Source: Bacteroides fragilis
Lineage (GTDB): Bacteria; Bacteroidota; Bacteroidia; Bacteroidales; Bacteroidaceae
Direction: 5' to 3'
Assembly: GCF_002849695.1 (NCBI RefSeq)
Contig: NZ_CP018937.1
Location: 3,472,001 to 3,536,000 of the forward strand
DNA: 64,000 nt
The stretch's first letter is position 1. The number at the start of each line of letters is the position of its first letter. The notes under the pieces were generated by a model. It searched no databases, was not told where the DNA came from, and was given only the letters and a program-made list of their open reading frames with translations. Positions 44,095-52,785 of this stretch are shown piece after piece. Position numbers and translations under genes: made by a program.

Positions 44095-45398
44095 TTTTGA
44101 ATTTCAACAATAACTCGCCTGGCAAGTACACTGTAGTTGTTAGGATCGGAAGTAAGCGTATCTATACACTCTCCTTTCACGTTGATACGTTTGCTGTCAA
44201 TTCCCTTCTTTTCAAGGTAAGTTGCCAACACCTCCGCACGCTGTAAAGAGATTTTTTGATTAATATCCGGATTACCCGTATGATCGGCATAACCCAAAAG
44301 AATGACTTTCAGATCAGGATACTTTTTCAGGGTTTCCACAATGCGGGATAATTCATTTTTGTATAAAGCTACATTCAGATAAGCCGATCCCCTCTTAAAG
44401 TAGACAGGAGGCAACTCATTGAATCCCAGCACCGGATTGGATTCCACTCTCTCTTTCGCATCCGTTTGCGCTTGCTGCAACTGCATATTTAAGGAAGCTA
44501 TTTCCTGTTTCATCCGGTTCTTCTCTATCGAATCCTCCGTACAGCAAACAGGTGTGGGTAAGTTCACCGCGCGCTCCTCTATATATCTTACCGCAATATC
44601 TGTCACATGCTTTGAGGCATAAAGGGCATTATCTTGTTTCTTCTTACCCACTTTCCATATCAAGGAAAGCCCGGCACTCGTCATAAAATGGTCTTTTGAC
44701 TTGATAAGGGTCGACACACCATCCATCTTATTATTATTGACCCATATAATTCCCGTACGCAACTGTACGTCAAAAGCGCGTGAAATCTTGTAACGCAAAG
44801 AGAGATCTCCCCCTACTCCAAAGTTCCAGTCATCAGTCTTTTTGCCTGACAACGGGCTCTTATCCGCCTTATTTACTAACTCCGTAGAGAAACGTTGTGC
44901 ATAAACAGCAGGACTCAGCAATACCGTCCAACGCCGGTTGCCCCGGTTGGGTCCAAAGAAGTTATTTACATTCAGATTCATCTGTAAGCCAAGATTGGTG
45001 AAGTGTACTTTCGAAAACACATCCTTATACTTCCAGGTAGTAAAGTCCTGCTTGGTATAATAAGTCATTCCGTCAGCACTCAGGAGGTAATCGGACGCAT
45101 AAGATTTTGCGCCCATTCTGGTATATCCGGTCCGTGCGGATGCCTCTATACCTATCCACGAATTGATCTGATAGCCTGCAAATCCCCCAAACTGAGACCC
45201 GACATAAGTTTTATCTGCCGAAAATGAAGTAAAATCACCGAATAAAAAGGGAGTAGCATACTCTGCCCCGAAGTACCAATGGGAATACGATTTGAGAGGT
45301 TCATCGGCCCCAACCGATGTTTTTGTCTGGGCAAAGCCGTTACAAAACAGCAGAGACAAGAAAAGGAAAAGAATGACTCTTTTACATTCTGTTTCCAT
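44091..45398 (-). CDS. OmpA-family barrel protein with peptidoglycan-binding domain
   Basis: A 435-residue protein. It has a signal peptide (about 1-24, ending NGFAQ), an N-terminal outer-membrane beta-barrel (about 30-240), a short coiled-coil (RMKQEIASLNMQLQQAQTDA) and a C-terminal OmpA-like domain (about 335-435) with the peptidoglycan-binding pattern GYADHTGNPDINQKISLQRA and RINVKG. It would span the outer membrane and anchor to the wall. It is the gene between the AraC regulator (31 bp upstream) and the collagen lipoproteins (ATGA overlap with chain 1). I chose the ATG at 45398 because it yields a clean signal peptide. A role as the platform for the collagen chains is inference. Confidence 0.85.
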   Translation of the reverse strand: METECKRVILFLFLSLLFCNGFAQTKTSVGADEPLKSYSHWYFGAEYATPFLFGDFTSFSADKTYVGSQFGGFAGYQINSWIGIEASARTGYTRMGAKSYASDYLLSADGMTYYTKQDFTTWKYKDVFSKVHFTNLGLQMNLNVNNFFGPNRGNRRWTVLLSPAVYAQRFSTELVNKADKSPLSGKKTDDWNFGVGGDLSLRYKISRAFDVQLRTGIIWVNNNKMDGVSTLIKSKDHFMTSAGLSLIWKVGKKKQDNALYASKHVTDIAVRYIEERAVNLPTPVCCTEDSIEKNRMKQEIASLNMQLQQAQTDAKERVESNPVLGFNELPPVYFKRGSAYLNVALYKNELSRIVETLKKYPDLKVILLGYADHTGNPDINQKISLQRAEVLATYLEKKGIDSKRINVKGECIDTLTSDPNNYSVLARRVIVEIQK

Positions 45399-45429
45399 AC
45401 AACAACGAATTTTTAACATAAGCTCCAAT

Positions 45430-46278
45430 TTAAGAATTATTGTTTGTTTTCAGTTTCTTGCGAAGTTCGCAAGGTGTAAGTCCATATTGTGACCTACAAA
45501 ATTTATTAAAGTGTGAAGGAGACGAAAACCCAAAGTCATCGATAATCTGGCTAAACTCATCACCATATACGGTAATGCGATAAATAATTCGTTGTGATTT
45601 CCGATTGAGGAGCCAACGATAAACCGATACTCCGAATTGCTCTTTAAATTTAACCCGGAAATTGGTGACCCCGTATCCTAACAGACTGGCCAACTCGCCT
45701 ACATTTTTTGCACTGAGATAGTTTTCCAGTATCTGTTCTTTGAATTTGGATGACTGTTCCGTCAAAGAGCTGAATAAAATTGCAAGTTCCTGCTCATTAT
45801 AAACAGAATTCAGAATATAAAACAGTTCCTGCCGTTTCGTTATATACAAGGAGACATCATCTAATTTCATCTCCAGATACAGCACCAGAAGCTGTAGAAA
45901 AGAGTTCAATGGCTCCGCGAATCTGAGTCCTGTACCTTTCAGAGCAGACTTGTCCTGAAAAGAAGCATAAGGCCTAAATGTCAGCAAATCATGTACAATT
46001 AAATCGCCGAATGCAAACAGAATGACTTGTGTATCTGAAAGCATCTCACAAACATGATCATTTTCTTTATCCCAAAAGAAGATATGCCGCTCGTCAATAA
46101 TAGCTAATTCTTTCTCACCAGAAAAAACTTTCATAGTGCCACTCATGATAAAAATTAAAACATTGCTATCCATTTTCGGCAAATGGCTTCCTTTCACAAT
46201 GGTTAAAAATCTAAATCCTGTTTGAAAGACCTGATTTTGCAGTAAATCAGAAGATAAATTGTCCAGTAAGGTTTTCAT
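45430..46278 (-). CDS. AraC-family transcriptional regulator
   Basis: A 282-residue regulator. It has an N-terminal cupin-like sensor domain (about 1-150) and a C-terminal AraC double helix-turn-helix (about 185-280): NVGELASLLGYGVTNFRVKF and the second helix set ending FGFSSPSHFNKFCRSQYGLT with PCELRKKL. The ATG at 46278 is preferred; a longer frame to 46362 adds a Phe/Leu-rich stretch not typical of the family. It is immediately upstream of the OmpA/collagen genes on the same strand and is probably their activator and first gene of the operon. The inducer is unknown. Confidence 0.88.
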   Translation of the reverse strand: MKTLLDNLSSDLLQNQVFQTGFRFLTIVKGSHLPKMDSNVLIFIMSGTMKVFSGEKELAIIDERHIFFWDKENDHVCEMLSDTQVILFAFGDLIVHDLLTFRPYASFQDKSALKGTGLRFAEPLNSFLQLLVLYLEMKLDDVSLYITKRQELFYILNSVYNEQELAILFSSLTEQSSKFKEQILENYLSAKNVGELASLLGYGVTNFRVKFKEQFGVSVYRWLLNRKSQRIIYRITVYGDEFSQIIDDFGFSSPSHFNKFCRSQYGLTPCELRKKLKTNNNS

Positions 46279-46551
46279 AGGTTTATGTATGTTGTAAAAA
46301 AACAAAAGACACACTAATATCTTATTAATAAATAATACAAAGAAAACCCTTTGACAACTCAATCCGTTTATACATTTTATTTATTTTGTTATATATAATA
46401 ACGAAATAAAATACTTTTTTTCATTTAAGTAAAATTGAGACATGGCATTCCTTATTTTCATAAAATCACCGCCTATCAGCCAACAGGTATTAATTTCTAC
46501 TACGAAAGAATAAACTCCATACCAGTCCACAAATCTCTGATGATTAATTCG

Positions 46552-46559
46552 TATCTTTG
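46552..46559 (+). promoter_or_regulatory. -7 element of the SlyD-type gene
   Basis: TATCTTTG (TAnnTTTG) 47 bp before the ATG at 46606. Confidence 0.5.
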
Positions 46560-46605
46560 TCCCCACGGAAAATCCGAATTTTATTAATAACATTATAAAG
46601 AACAG

Positions 46606-47196
46606 ATGGAAACAGCAGAAAACAAGTACATCACTGTAGCTTACAAACTGTATACAACAGAAGATGGCAAAAAAGATTTAGTAGAAGAAGCAACAGCCGA
46701 ACATCCCTTTCAGTTCATTTCCGGTTTGGGTACTACGCTTGAAGCTTTTGAATCACAGATAGCAAACCTCAATAAAGGAGATAAGTTTGAATTTACCATT
46801 CCTTTTGCCGAAGCTTACGGTGAATATGATGAAGAACATGTGATTGATCTTCCGAAAAACATCTTCGAGATTGACGGAAAATTCGATAACGAACATATCT
46901 ATCCGGGAAATATCATCCCTCTGATGAATTCAGAAGGCCAGCGCCTGAACGGTAGCGTAGTTGAGGTAAAAGCCGACACTGTGGTAATGGATATGAACCA
47001 TCCGTTGGCAGGTGAAGATTTGACTTTCGCGGGTGAAGTTGTTGAAAGCCGTCCGGCTACAAACGAAGAAATCCAGGAAATGGTTAAAATGATGACCGGT
47101 GAAGGTGGTTGCAGCTGCGGAAGTTGTGGTGACGGTTGCGGTGACGACTGCGGAGATAGCTGTGGAGACAGCTGCGGTTGCGGGCATTGCCATTAA
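46606..47196 (+). CDS. slyD: SlyD-type FKBP peptidyl-prolyl isomerase with metal-binding tail
   Basis: A 196-residue cytoplasmic chaperone/isomerase. The FKBP part (about 1-70 and 125-150) is interrupted by the insert-in-flap chaperone domain (about 72-125), as in SlyD: LEAFESQIANLNKGDKFEF, then AYGEYDEEHVIDLPKNIF. The last ~30 residues are Cys/Gly/Asp-rich (CSCGSCGDGCGDDCGD.., ending CGHCH), a likely nickel/zinc-binding tail; E. coli SlyD has a His-rich tail instead. Own promoter and a hairpin terminator immediately downstream, so it is monocistronic. Confidence 0.93.
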   Translation: METAENKYITVAYKLYTTEDGKKDLVEEATAEHPFQFISGLGTTLEAFESQIANLNKGDKFEFTIPFAEAYGEYDEEHVIDLPKNIFEIDGKFDNEHIYPGNIIPLMNSEGQRLNGSVVEVKADTVVMDMNHPLAGEDLTFAGEVVESRPATNEEIQEMVKMMTGEGGCSCGSCGDGCGDDCGDSCGDSCGCGHCH

Positions 47197-47223
47197 TTGA
47201 GCGATTATCTATAAAATAAAAAA

Positions 47224-47263
47224 CGGTGAACATACTGCACATGCATGGTATGTTCACCGTTTT
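47224..47263 (+). terminator. terminator of the SlyD-type gene
   Basis: CGGTGAACATAC (47224-47235) pairs with 47248-47259 around a 12-nt loop, followed by TTTT; the A-run before it makes it usable on the minus strand too (toward the lipoprotein gene). Confidence 0.8.
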
Positions 47264-47289
47264 ATTATATCAAAATGTGTATAGCACAC

Positions 47290-47808
47290 CTATTTCACGA
47301 TCTCTATCAAAAAAGAGTCCTCACTGTATTCCTTACCATTCAAATAAAGTTTCTTATGTATCGTAGGATCCTGTTTCTTCCAGGTGATGTATAAGTCAAA
47401 TTTCACCACGTCTTTTGTCCCGTCTCCCCAATGAATCGTAAAAGTCTCTCCCTTATATTGATGTTCCGGAGAAAACTCACCAAAAGAAAGAACACGCTTT
47501 TTCTCTTTACCCAGTAGCTCTTTTCTTAATCCTAAAGAGCGGGGCATATTAAACCGCGTATCCACAGAGTTTTCCAGCGGAAAGGTCTTACCTTCGTATT
47601 CCACCGTAATTTCATTAGCCAATAAATTTGATGAAACCTGCGGGTCCAACAGGTTAGCCCCGGCAGCATCCTTCACCGAAAAATAAATATTATAGTTTAT
47701 GAAATCCCAGATATAATCCCCCGGGCCGTCCTCTTTCTCTTCTTCTCCATAACAACCGGTTGCCAGAAGCGGAAGCAATAGAAGCAACCATACAAAGTAA
47801 TTTTTCAT
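47290..47808 (-). CDS. small exported lipoprotein, function unknown
   Basis: A 172-residue lipoprotein with lipobox LATGC (Cys19), an acidic mature N-terminus (YGEEEKEDGPG) and then a beta-rich domain (for example YNIYFSVKDAAGANLLDPQV, ETFTIHWGDGTKDVVKFDLYITW). It resembles a type of Bacteroides lipoprotein with one immunoglobulin-like domain, but I do not recognize a named family. Its nearest same-strand neighbour is the cysteine-desulfidase-like gene, 108 bp upstream; cotranscription is uncertain. Confidence 0.75.
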   Translation of the reverse strand: MKNYFVWLLLLLPLLATGCYGEEEKEDGPGDYIWDFINYNIYFSVKDAAGANLLDPQVSSNLLANEITVEYEGKTFPLENSVDTRFNMPRSLGLRKELLGKEKKRVLSFGEFSPEHQYKGETFTIHWGDGTKDVVKFDLYITWKKQDPTIHKKLYLNGKEYSEDSFLIEIVK

Positions 47809-47916
47809 ATATTCAGCATTAATAGTTCGTCATTCCGTCAAAGTTCTTTATATCAAGAAAATGAAAGAATTAGCCTTTTACTGCTTATCTTCTGATTTTT
47901 AACACATTGTTTAACA

Positions 47917-49203
47917 TTAGCACCCTTTATGGGTCATAATATCAAGCACCACCTTATCTGTTTCATTCATCCCCTGAGATCCAATCCGCGTCAAATTGCG
48001 GATACTTTGATCAACATCTTCATCAATAATTCCTTCTACCGAAGTTACGCAGCGATTCTCCATAGCCATTACAGCGGACAACACAGCTGTTGACACTCCT
48101 GTCGTCACCTTCAAGGCACAGCTCGGTTTCGCACCGTCACATATCATTCCGGTCAGGTTGGCTATCATGTTTTGAACAGCAAAAGCCACTTGCTCATAAC
48201 TGCCTCCCATCAACCAGGTGATTCCACAACTGGAACCGGTAGCAGCTACCACACAACCGCAAAGTGCAGAAAGACGTCCCAGACTTTGCTTAATATAAAT
48301 CACAGTCAAATGACTCATCATCAAAGCACGGATCAGTTCCTCTTCCGGTTTTCCGTTTTCTTCGGCATAAACCACTACAGGCAATGTAGCAGAAATACCT
48401 TGATTACCACTACCCGAGTTACTCATAACAGGAATCATCGCTCCTGCCATGCGTGCATCACAAGCAGCCGATGTATACGAAAGAATATGTGAAAACACAC
48501 TGTCGCCCATAATCTTATGTTCATAGGTTCCGCGAAGCATCTTGCCCAATGCGTGACCATAATCTCCCTGAAAAGACTGTTCGGCAGCTTTCTTGTTAAG
48601 CCTTGCCGTTTCAAGAATAAAACGGATTTCATCCAGCGGAGCAGTCAGTGCAAAGTCATACACTTTCCGCAGAGTGAGTTCCAGTTCCTCTTCTTCCTCT
48701 TCTTCACCGGAAACCTGCTGTTTATTTAATAGTATTTCATCTCCTTTGGCTACATAAACAAATGTAGTATGTCCTCCGGAAATAATAGCTGTAGCCTGCT
48801 CTCCACCGGCTTCACACATCACCTCTATGTAAAGTTTCTCCGTAATGTTTTCCTTCAGCGAAATACAGATACGCTTTTCATCAATCAACTTCTTCCCTTC
48901 TTCCACAGCTTCCGGAGAGCTGTCTTTCAACACTTCAAGTTGATAATCCGACTTTCCGATCAACGCTCCCAGAGCCACTGCAATAGGCAACCCAATCATC
49001 CCCGTACCGGGAATTCCCACTCCCATCGCATTCTTCAGGATGTTAGCACTCAATAATACTTTTATTTTTTCCGGTTTAGCTCCTAAGGTTTCTGTAGCCT
49101 TTGCCACACACAGCGCAACTGCAATCGGCTCTGTACATCCGATAGCCGGAATCACTTCCCGCTGCACTAAAGCAATTATCTGTTTTCTTTCTGACTCAGT
49201 CAT
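47917..49203 (-). CDS. L-cysteine desulfidase/serine dehydratase-alpha family protein (UPF0597, CyuA/YhaM-like)
   Basis: A 428-residue iron-sulfur protein. Conserved cysteines that could hold the 4Fe-4S cluster are in IGCTEPIAVALC (about residues 22-33), the CGCVVAATGSSCGITWLMGG segment, and MICDGAKPSCALKV. Relatives degrade L-cysteine to pyruvate, ammonia and sulfide. Gly-rich GIPGTGMIGLPIAVALGAL is the other hallmark. It is divergent from the GH43-type gene and has its own -7 element. Substrate (cysteine versus serine) cannot be decided from sequence. Confidence 0.88.
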   Translation of the reverse strand: MTESERKQIIALVQREVIPAIGCTEPIAVALCVAKATETLGAKPEKIKVLLSANILKNAMGVGIPGTGMIGLPIAVALGALIGKSDYQLEVLKDSSPEAVEEGKKLIDEKRICISLKENITEKLYIEVMCEAGGEQATAIISGGHTTFVYVAKGDEILLNKQQVSGEEEEEEELELTLRKVYDFALTAPLDEIRFILETARLNKKAAEQSFQGDYGHALGKMLRGTYEHKIMGDSVFSHILSYTSAACDARMAGAMIPVMSNSGSGNQGISATLPVVVYAEENGKPEEELIRALMMSHLTVIYIKQSLGRLSALCGCVVAATGSSCGITWLMGGSYEQVAFAVQNMIANLTGMICDGAKPSCALKVTTGVSTAVLSAVMAMENRCVTSVEGIIDEDVDQSIRNLTRIGSQGMNETDKVVLDIMTHKGC

Positions 49204-49226
49204 CTATTCAAGGTTTATATTTTGCA

Positions 49227-49234
49227 CAAAAGTA
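49227..49234 (-). promoter_or_regulatory. -7 element of the cysteine-desulfidase-family gene
   Basis: The minus strand reads TACTTTTG (TAnnTTTG), 23 bp before the ATG at 49203. Confidence 0.45.
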
Positions 49235-49336
49235 GGAAATATCCTCTTATAAACCATTCATTTAACTAAAGAATATCCCACCCGGACAAGTTAAGAGTTT
49301 TACAATCGGTTTACTGGTTATTTAAGAATTATCATG

Positions 49337-49344
49337 TATCTTTG
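49337..49344 (+). promoter_or_regulatory. -7 element of the GH43-type gene
   Basis: TATCTTTG (TAnnTTTG) 35 bp before the ATG at 49379. Confidence 0.5.
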
Positions 49345-49378
49345 TCTCTCAATTACAAATACTTAATAAAAAAGAGCA

Positions 49379-50506
49379 ATGAATAAAGGATTTACACTAA
49401 AAGCCCTCTTTCTGTTATGTTTTCTTTTCTCGCAAACAGCCAAAGGGCAATCCTTCACTCCCGGAAAAATATGGCCGGACAATCATCAGGTCCATATCAA
49501 CGCACATGGTGGAGGTATTTTGTACGATAACGGAACCTACTATTGGTTTGGCGAACACAAAACAGAAGGTGAAACCGGCAACGTTGCCAATGTAGGAGTG
49601 CATTGCTACTCTTCCGATAACCTATATCATTGGAATGATTGTGGAATAGCACTGTCAGTGATCGAAAATAACCCCGAACATATCATTTCTAAAGGATGTA
49701 TCCTTGAGCGTCCCAAAGTCATATACAACCCTCACACTAAAAAATATGTCATGTGGTTCCATCTCGAACCCAAAGGAGCCGGATATTCGGGAGCTTTAAG
49801 CGGAATCGCCGTGAGTGACCGGGTGACAGGTCCTTACACCTTCTTAAAAGCCGTCCGCCCCAATGCAGGTTCATGGCCTGTCAACGTACTGCCGATCCAT
49901 AAAACCGCCCGCAGACCTTCTATCGAAGAAGAACGTCAATGCACAGGTGGTAGTCTTCCTGCACATCCCGACAGCCTCAATATATTGGGACGCGATATGG
50001 AACGGGGACAGATGGCACGTGATATGAATCTGTTTGTCGATGATGACGGCAAAGCCTATCACATCTATTCTTCCGAAGAAAACAGCACCTTACATATTGC
50101 CGAACTTGATTCATCTTATACCGGCTATACAGGAAAGTACACCCGAATTTTTATCAACCGATTTATGGAGGCTCCCGCCATGTTTAAAAAGGATGGTAAC
50201 TATTACCTTATCATGTCCGGATGCACCGGGTGGAGTCCTAATGCAGCACGGTCTGCAATAGCTTCCTCCATTTGGGGAGAATGGAAAGAATTAGGGAATC
50301 CCTGCGTAGGTCAGGATGCGGACCTGACTTTCCATTCACAAAGTACTTATATTCTTCCGGTGCGGGGTAAGAAAGACCAATTTATATACATGGGCGACCG
50401 TTGGACACCCCAAAATGCAATAGACGGACGTTATATTTGGCTTCCAATTTATTTTGAAGGCGAAAAACCTGTTATCAAATGGAAAGATTCATGGACTTTA
50501 GACTAA
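49379..50506 (+). CDS. secreted glycoside hydrolase family 43-type enzyme
   Basis: A 375-residue exported protein (signal peptide 1-23, ending TAKGQ) with the five-bladed beta-propeller pattern of GH43. The first blade reads INAHGGGILYDNGTYYWFGE, typical of the GH43 subgroup (24/34-like) that includes exo-beta-1,3-galactanases and galactosidases. The usual Asp catalytic base of the HDP-type motif is not seen in that blade; in the galactanase-like subgroup the classical base is also missing. Acidic candidates lie in ECTGGSLPAHPDSLN-like and LFVDDDGKAYHIYSSEEN regions. The gene is monocistronic. Substrate (beta-galactan or arabinogalactan side chains) is inference. Confidence 0.8.
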   Translation: MNKGFTLKALFLLCFLFSQTAKGQSFTPGKIWPDNHQVHINAHGGGILYDNGTYYWFGEHKTEGETGNVANVGVHCYSSDNLYHWNDCGIALSVIENNPEHIISKGCILERPKVIYNPHTKKYVMWFHLEPKGAGYSGALSGIAVSDRVTGPYTFLKAVRPNAGSWPVNVLPIHKTARRPSIEEERQCTGGSLPAHPDSLNILGRDMERGQMARDMNLFVDDDGKAYHIYSSEENSTLHIAELDSSYTGYTGKYTRIFINRFMEAPAMFKKDGNYYLIMSGCTGWSPNAARSAIASSIWGEWKELGNPCVGQDADLTFHSQSTYILPVRGKKDQFIYMGDRWTPQNAIDGRYIWLPIYFEGEKPVIKWKDSWTLD

Positions 50507-50587
50507 AAACGCACCATTCTGAACATTATGACCGTTATAAAATGTTGTATTGTAGGTGTTCAAATGTATCTTTTCAAAAAAGAAACT

Positions 50588-50595
50588 TAACTTTG
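50588..50595 (+). promoter_or_regulatory. -7 element of the PCMD/barrel operon
   Basis: TAACTTTG (TAnnTTTG) 60 bp before the ATG at 50656. Confidence 0.5.
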
Positions 50596-50655
50596 CAGCC
50601 AAGTTTACAAAAAATCAACTAAACTAAAAGGATTATTAATCAAAAACAGAATCGA

Positions 50656-51750
50656 ATGAAATTAAAGAATCTGATAGCCTGTTTCTTTCTGGGCTTTATA
50701 ATGGTTTCTTGCATACAAGACGAAGCACCTAATGCAGAAGCAGACATCATTGCATGCACTGTACCGGGTGATGTTCTCAATCGTGATCCCATCATCGAAA
50801 ACAAGAAAGTTACATTAATTGTAAAAACAGGAACAGATATAACTGCATTAGCACCTAAGTTTACTTTGACTCCGGGAGCTTCTATTGTCCCTAATAGTGG
50901 AACTATACTTGATTTTACCACACCTCAATATTATGAAGTAACTTCTGAAGATGGAAAATGGAAGAAAAAATATGAAGTAGGAGTAACTTTCTCAGGTATT
51001 ACTAACACAATGTATCACTTTGAGAATATTAAGTTCGACTCAGAGGGAAAATACCATATTTTCTACGAAACAGATGCACAAGGGAAAGAAACCATGACTT
51101 GGGCAAGTGGCAATGCCGGCTTTGCTTTTACCGGTGTAAAAGCAAAAGCAGAAGAATATCCAACAAGTCAAGCAAACAATGGCGTCGAAGGGAAATGCTT
51201 AAAACTAACAACTTGCGAAACAGGTTATTGGGGCTCGTTGCTTGGAATGCCAATTGCAGCGGGTAATCTATTCTTAGGTAGTTTTGAAGTAAAGCCTACC
51301 GATATTCTCCGTTCAACCAAATTCGGAACCCCTTTTTCAAATATTCCAACTTCAATTACCGGATATTATAAATATAAGGCAGGAAAGTCATTCCAAATAG
51401 ATGGTAAACCTGTAGATAACAAAAAAGATATCTGTGATATTTATGCCGTATTTTATGAAACAGATGAAAAATTGTCTACACTTGACGGAACTAACGTATT
51501 GGCAGAAGATAATACTTATATCGTATCAGTAGCTCGGATTAAAGATGCAAAAGAAACTGATGAATGGATTAAGTTTGACCTACCATTTGAATATCGTACT
51601 GGTAAATCAGTAGATATGGAGAAACTCAAAGCTGGAAAATATAATTTAGCTATCGTATTTTCTTCAAGTATACGCGGAGATCATTTCGAAGGTGCTCCAG
51701 GAAGTACACTTTACATTGATGAGGTTCTATTAAATTTCACTAACAAGTAA
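50656..51750 (+). CDS. PCMD-domain lipoprotein
   Basis: A 364-residue exported lipoprotein (lipobox MVSC, Cys19). An N-terminal ~90-residue Ig-like stalk (KVTLIVKTGTDITALAPKFT, TPGASIVPNSGTILDF) is followed by a jelly-roll-like PCMD domain (putative carbohydrate metabolism domain; about 115-364) with a GKCLKLTTCETGYWGSL segment and the terminal GSTLYIDEVLLNF strand typical of carbohydrate-binding jelly rolls. It is followed 10 bp later by an outer-membrane barrel gene. The pair is visibly AT-richer than the housekeeping genes to its left. Function unknown; surface glycan binding is plausible. Confidence 0.82.
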   Translation: MKLKNLIACFFLGFIMVSCIQDEAPNAEADIIACTVPGDVLNRDPIIENKKVTLIVKTGTDITALAPKFTLTPGASIVPNSGTILDFTTPQYYEVTSEDGKWKKKYEVGVTFSGITNTMYHFENIKFDSEGKYHIFYETDAQGKETMTWASGNAGFAFTGVKAKAEEYPTSQANNGVEGKCLKLTTCETGYWGSLLGMPIAAGNLFLGSFEVKPTDILRSTKFGTPFSNIPTSITGYYKYKAGKSFQIDGKPVDNKKDICDIYAVFYETDEKLSTLDGTNVLAEDNTYIVSVARIKDAKETDEWIKFDLPFEYRTGKSVDMEKLKAGKYNLAIVFSSSIRGDHFEGAPGSTLYIDEVLLNFTNK

Positions 51751-51760
51751 AAATGAAAAA

Positions 51761-52543
51761 ATGAAAAAGTATATACTTATAGGCCTGCTCGCTTTTATCG
51801 GCACAATCAACACTTTAAAAGCCCAAGAAGAACGGAATCATGGTATTATTTGGTCTGCACTACATGGGCTTGAATATGAAATAAAAGCAGGTTTCAACGT
51901 TGGAGGTGCTTCACCACTCCCATTACCTGCAGAAATACGTGCACTCACAGGGTATAGCCCTACTATATGCTTAGCTATAGAAGGCAATACAACCAAATGG
52001 TTTGGTAAAGACTCTAAATGGGGAATGACTTTAGGATTACGTCTTGAAACTAAAGGTATGGAAGCCAAAGCACGTGTAAAGAATTACAGTATGGAAATTA
52101 TAGGGGATGGCGGCGAACTTTTAGCAGGCTACTGGACAGGAAAAGTAAAAACTAAATATAGAGGTTCTTATTTCTCAATTCCAGTAACAGCCGCTTATAA
52201 ACTTAGCCAACGTGTTAGAATTAATGCCGGTCCTTATGTTTCATTTATGACCAGTGGTGACTTCAATGGACATGTGCATGATGGATATCTACGCAAAGAC
52301 ACCCCCACTGGAGAAAAAGCAGAATTCGAAGGAGATAAAATTGCTCCTTATGATTTCTCTAAGGACCTAAGCAATTTTCAATGGGGGTTTCAAGCTGGTG
52401 CCGAATGGAAAGCATTCAAACATCTAAATGTATACGCAGATTTAGTCTGGGGATTAAATGATATCTTTAAAAAAGACTTCAAAACAATTACATTCAATAT
52501 GTATCCCATATATCTAAATGTAGGATTTGGATATGCATTTTAA
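51761..52543 (+). CDS. outer-membrane beta-barrel (porin-like) protein
   Basis: A 260-residue exported protein: signal peptide 1-21 (ending LKAQ), then alternating beta strands with Gly/aromatic turns (YEIKAGFNVGGASPLPL, WGMTLGLRLETKGMEA, GSYFSIPVTAAYKLSQRVRI, NAGPYVSFMTSGDF) and a C-terminal strand ending YLNVGFGYAF. This is the small porin/OMP_b-brl type. It is cotranscribed with the PCMD lipoprotein and followed by its own terminator. Confidence 0.85.
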   Translation: MKKYILIGLLAFIGTINTLKAQEERNHGIIWSALHGLEYEIKAGFNVGGASPLPLPAEIRALTGYSPTICLAIEGNTTKWFGKDSKWGMTLGLRLETKGMEAKARVKNYSMEIIGDGGELLAGYWTGKVKTKYRGSYFSIPVTAAYKLSQRVRINAGPYVSFMTSGDFNGHVHDGYLRKDTPTGEKAEFEGDKIAPYDFSKDLSNFQWGFQAGAEWKAFKHLNVYADLVWGLNDIFKKDFKTITFNMYPIYLNVGFGYAF

Positions 52544-52572
52544 TTAAAAAAGACATATTTCATTTTAGTAAG

Positions 52573-52614
52573 CTCGTATAAATCCTAATACCTTGGACTT
52601 TATACGAGTTTTTT
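52573..52614 (+). terminator. terminator of the PCMD/barrel operon
   Basis: CTCGTATAAATCC (52573-52585) pairs with 52595-52608 with one small mismatch, followed by six T's (52609-52614). The next ~150 bp to the IS end are AT-rich with nothing recognizable. Confidence 0.85.
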
Positions 52615-52785
52615 ATACAATAATATTCTAATACACTTCTTTGAAGACAAACTAACAACATACAGATAATATCACTTTTAAAAAAGAAGCATAACAATAG
52701 ATTCCACTGAATTCCAACAACCCAAACAATTAACAAAAAAGTCCTAAGCATTAATACTACATAATAAAAAAGGAGGATGGTTAAA

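Noticed and set aside
46381..46593. 70-codon minus-strand frame between araC and the SlyD-type gene
   Set aside because: It covers the TAnnTTTG promoter of the SlyD-type gene and has no recognizable product.
47101..47193. Possible tandem repeat or frameshift at the 3' end of the SlyD-type gene
   Set aside because: The Cys/Gly/Asp-rich codons are in frame and encode a metal-binding tail expected for SlyD-type proteins.
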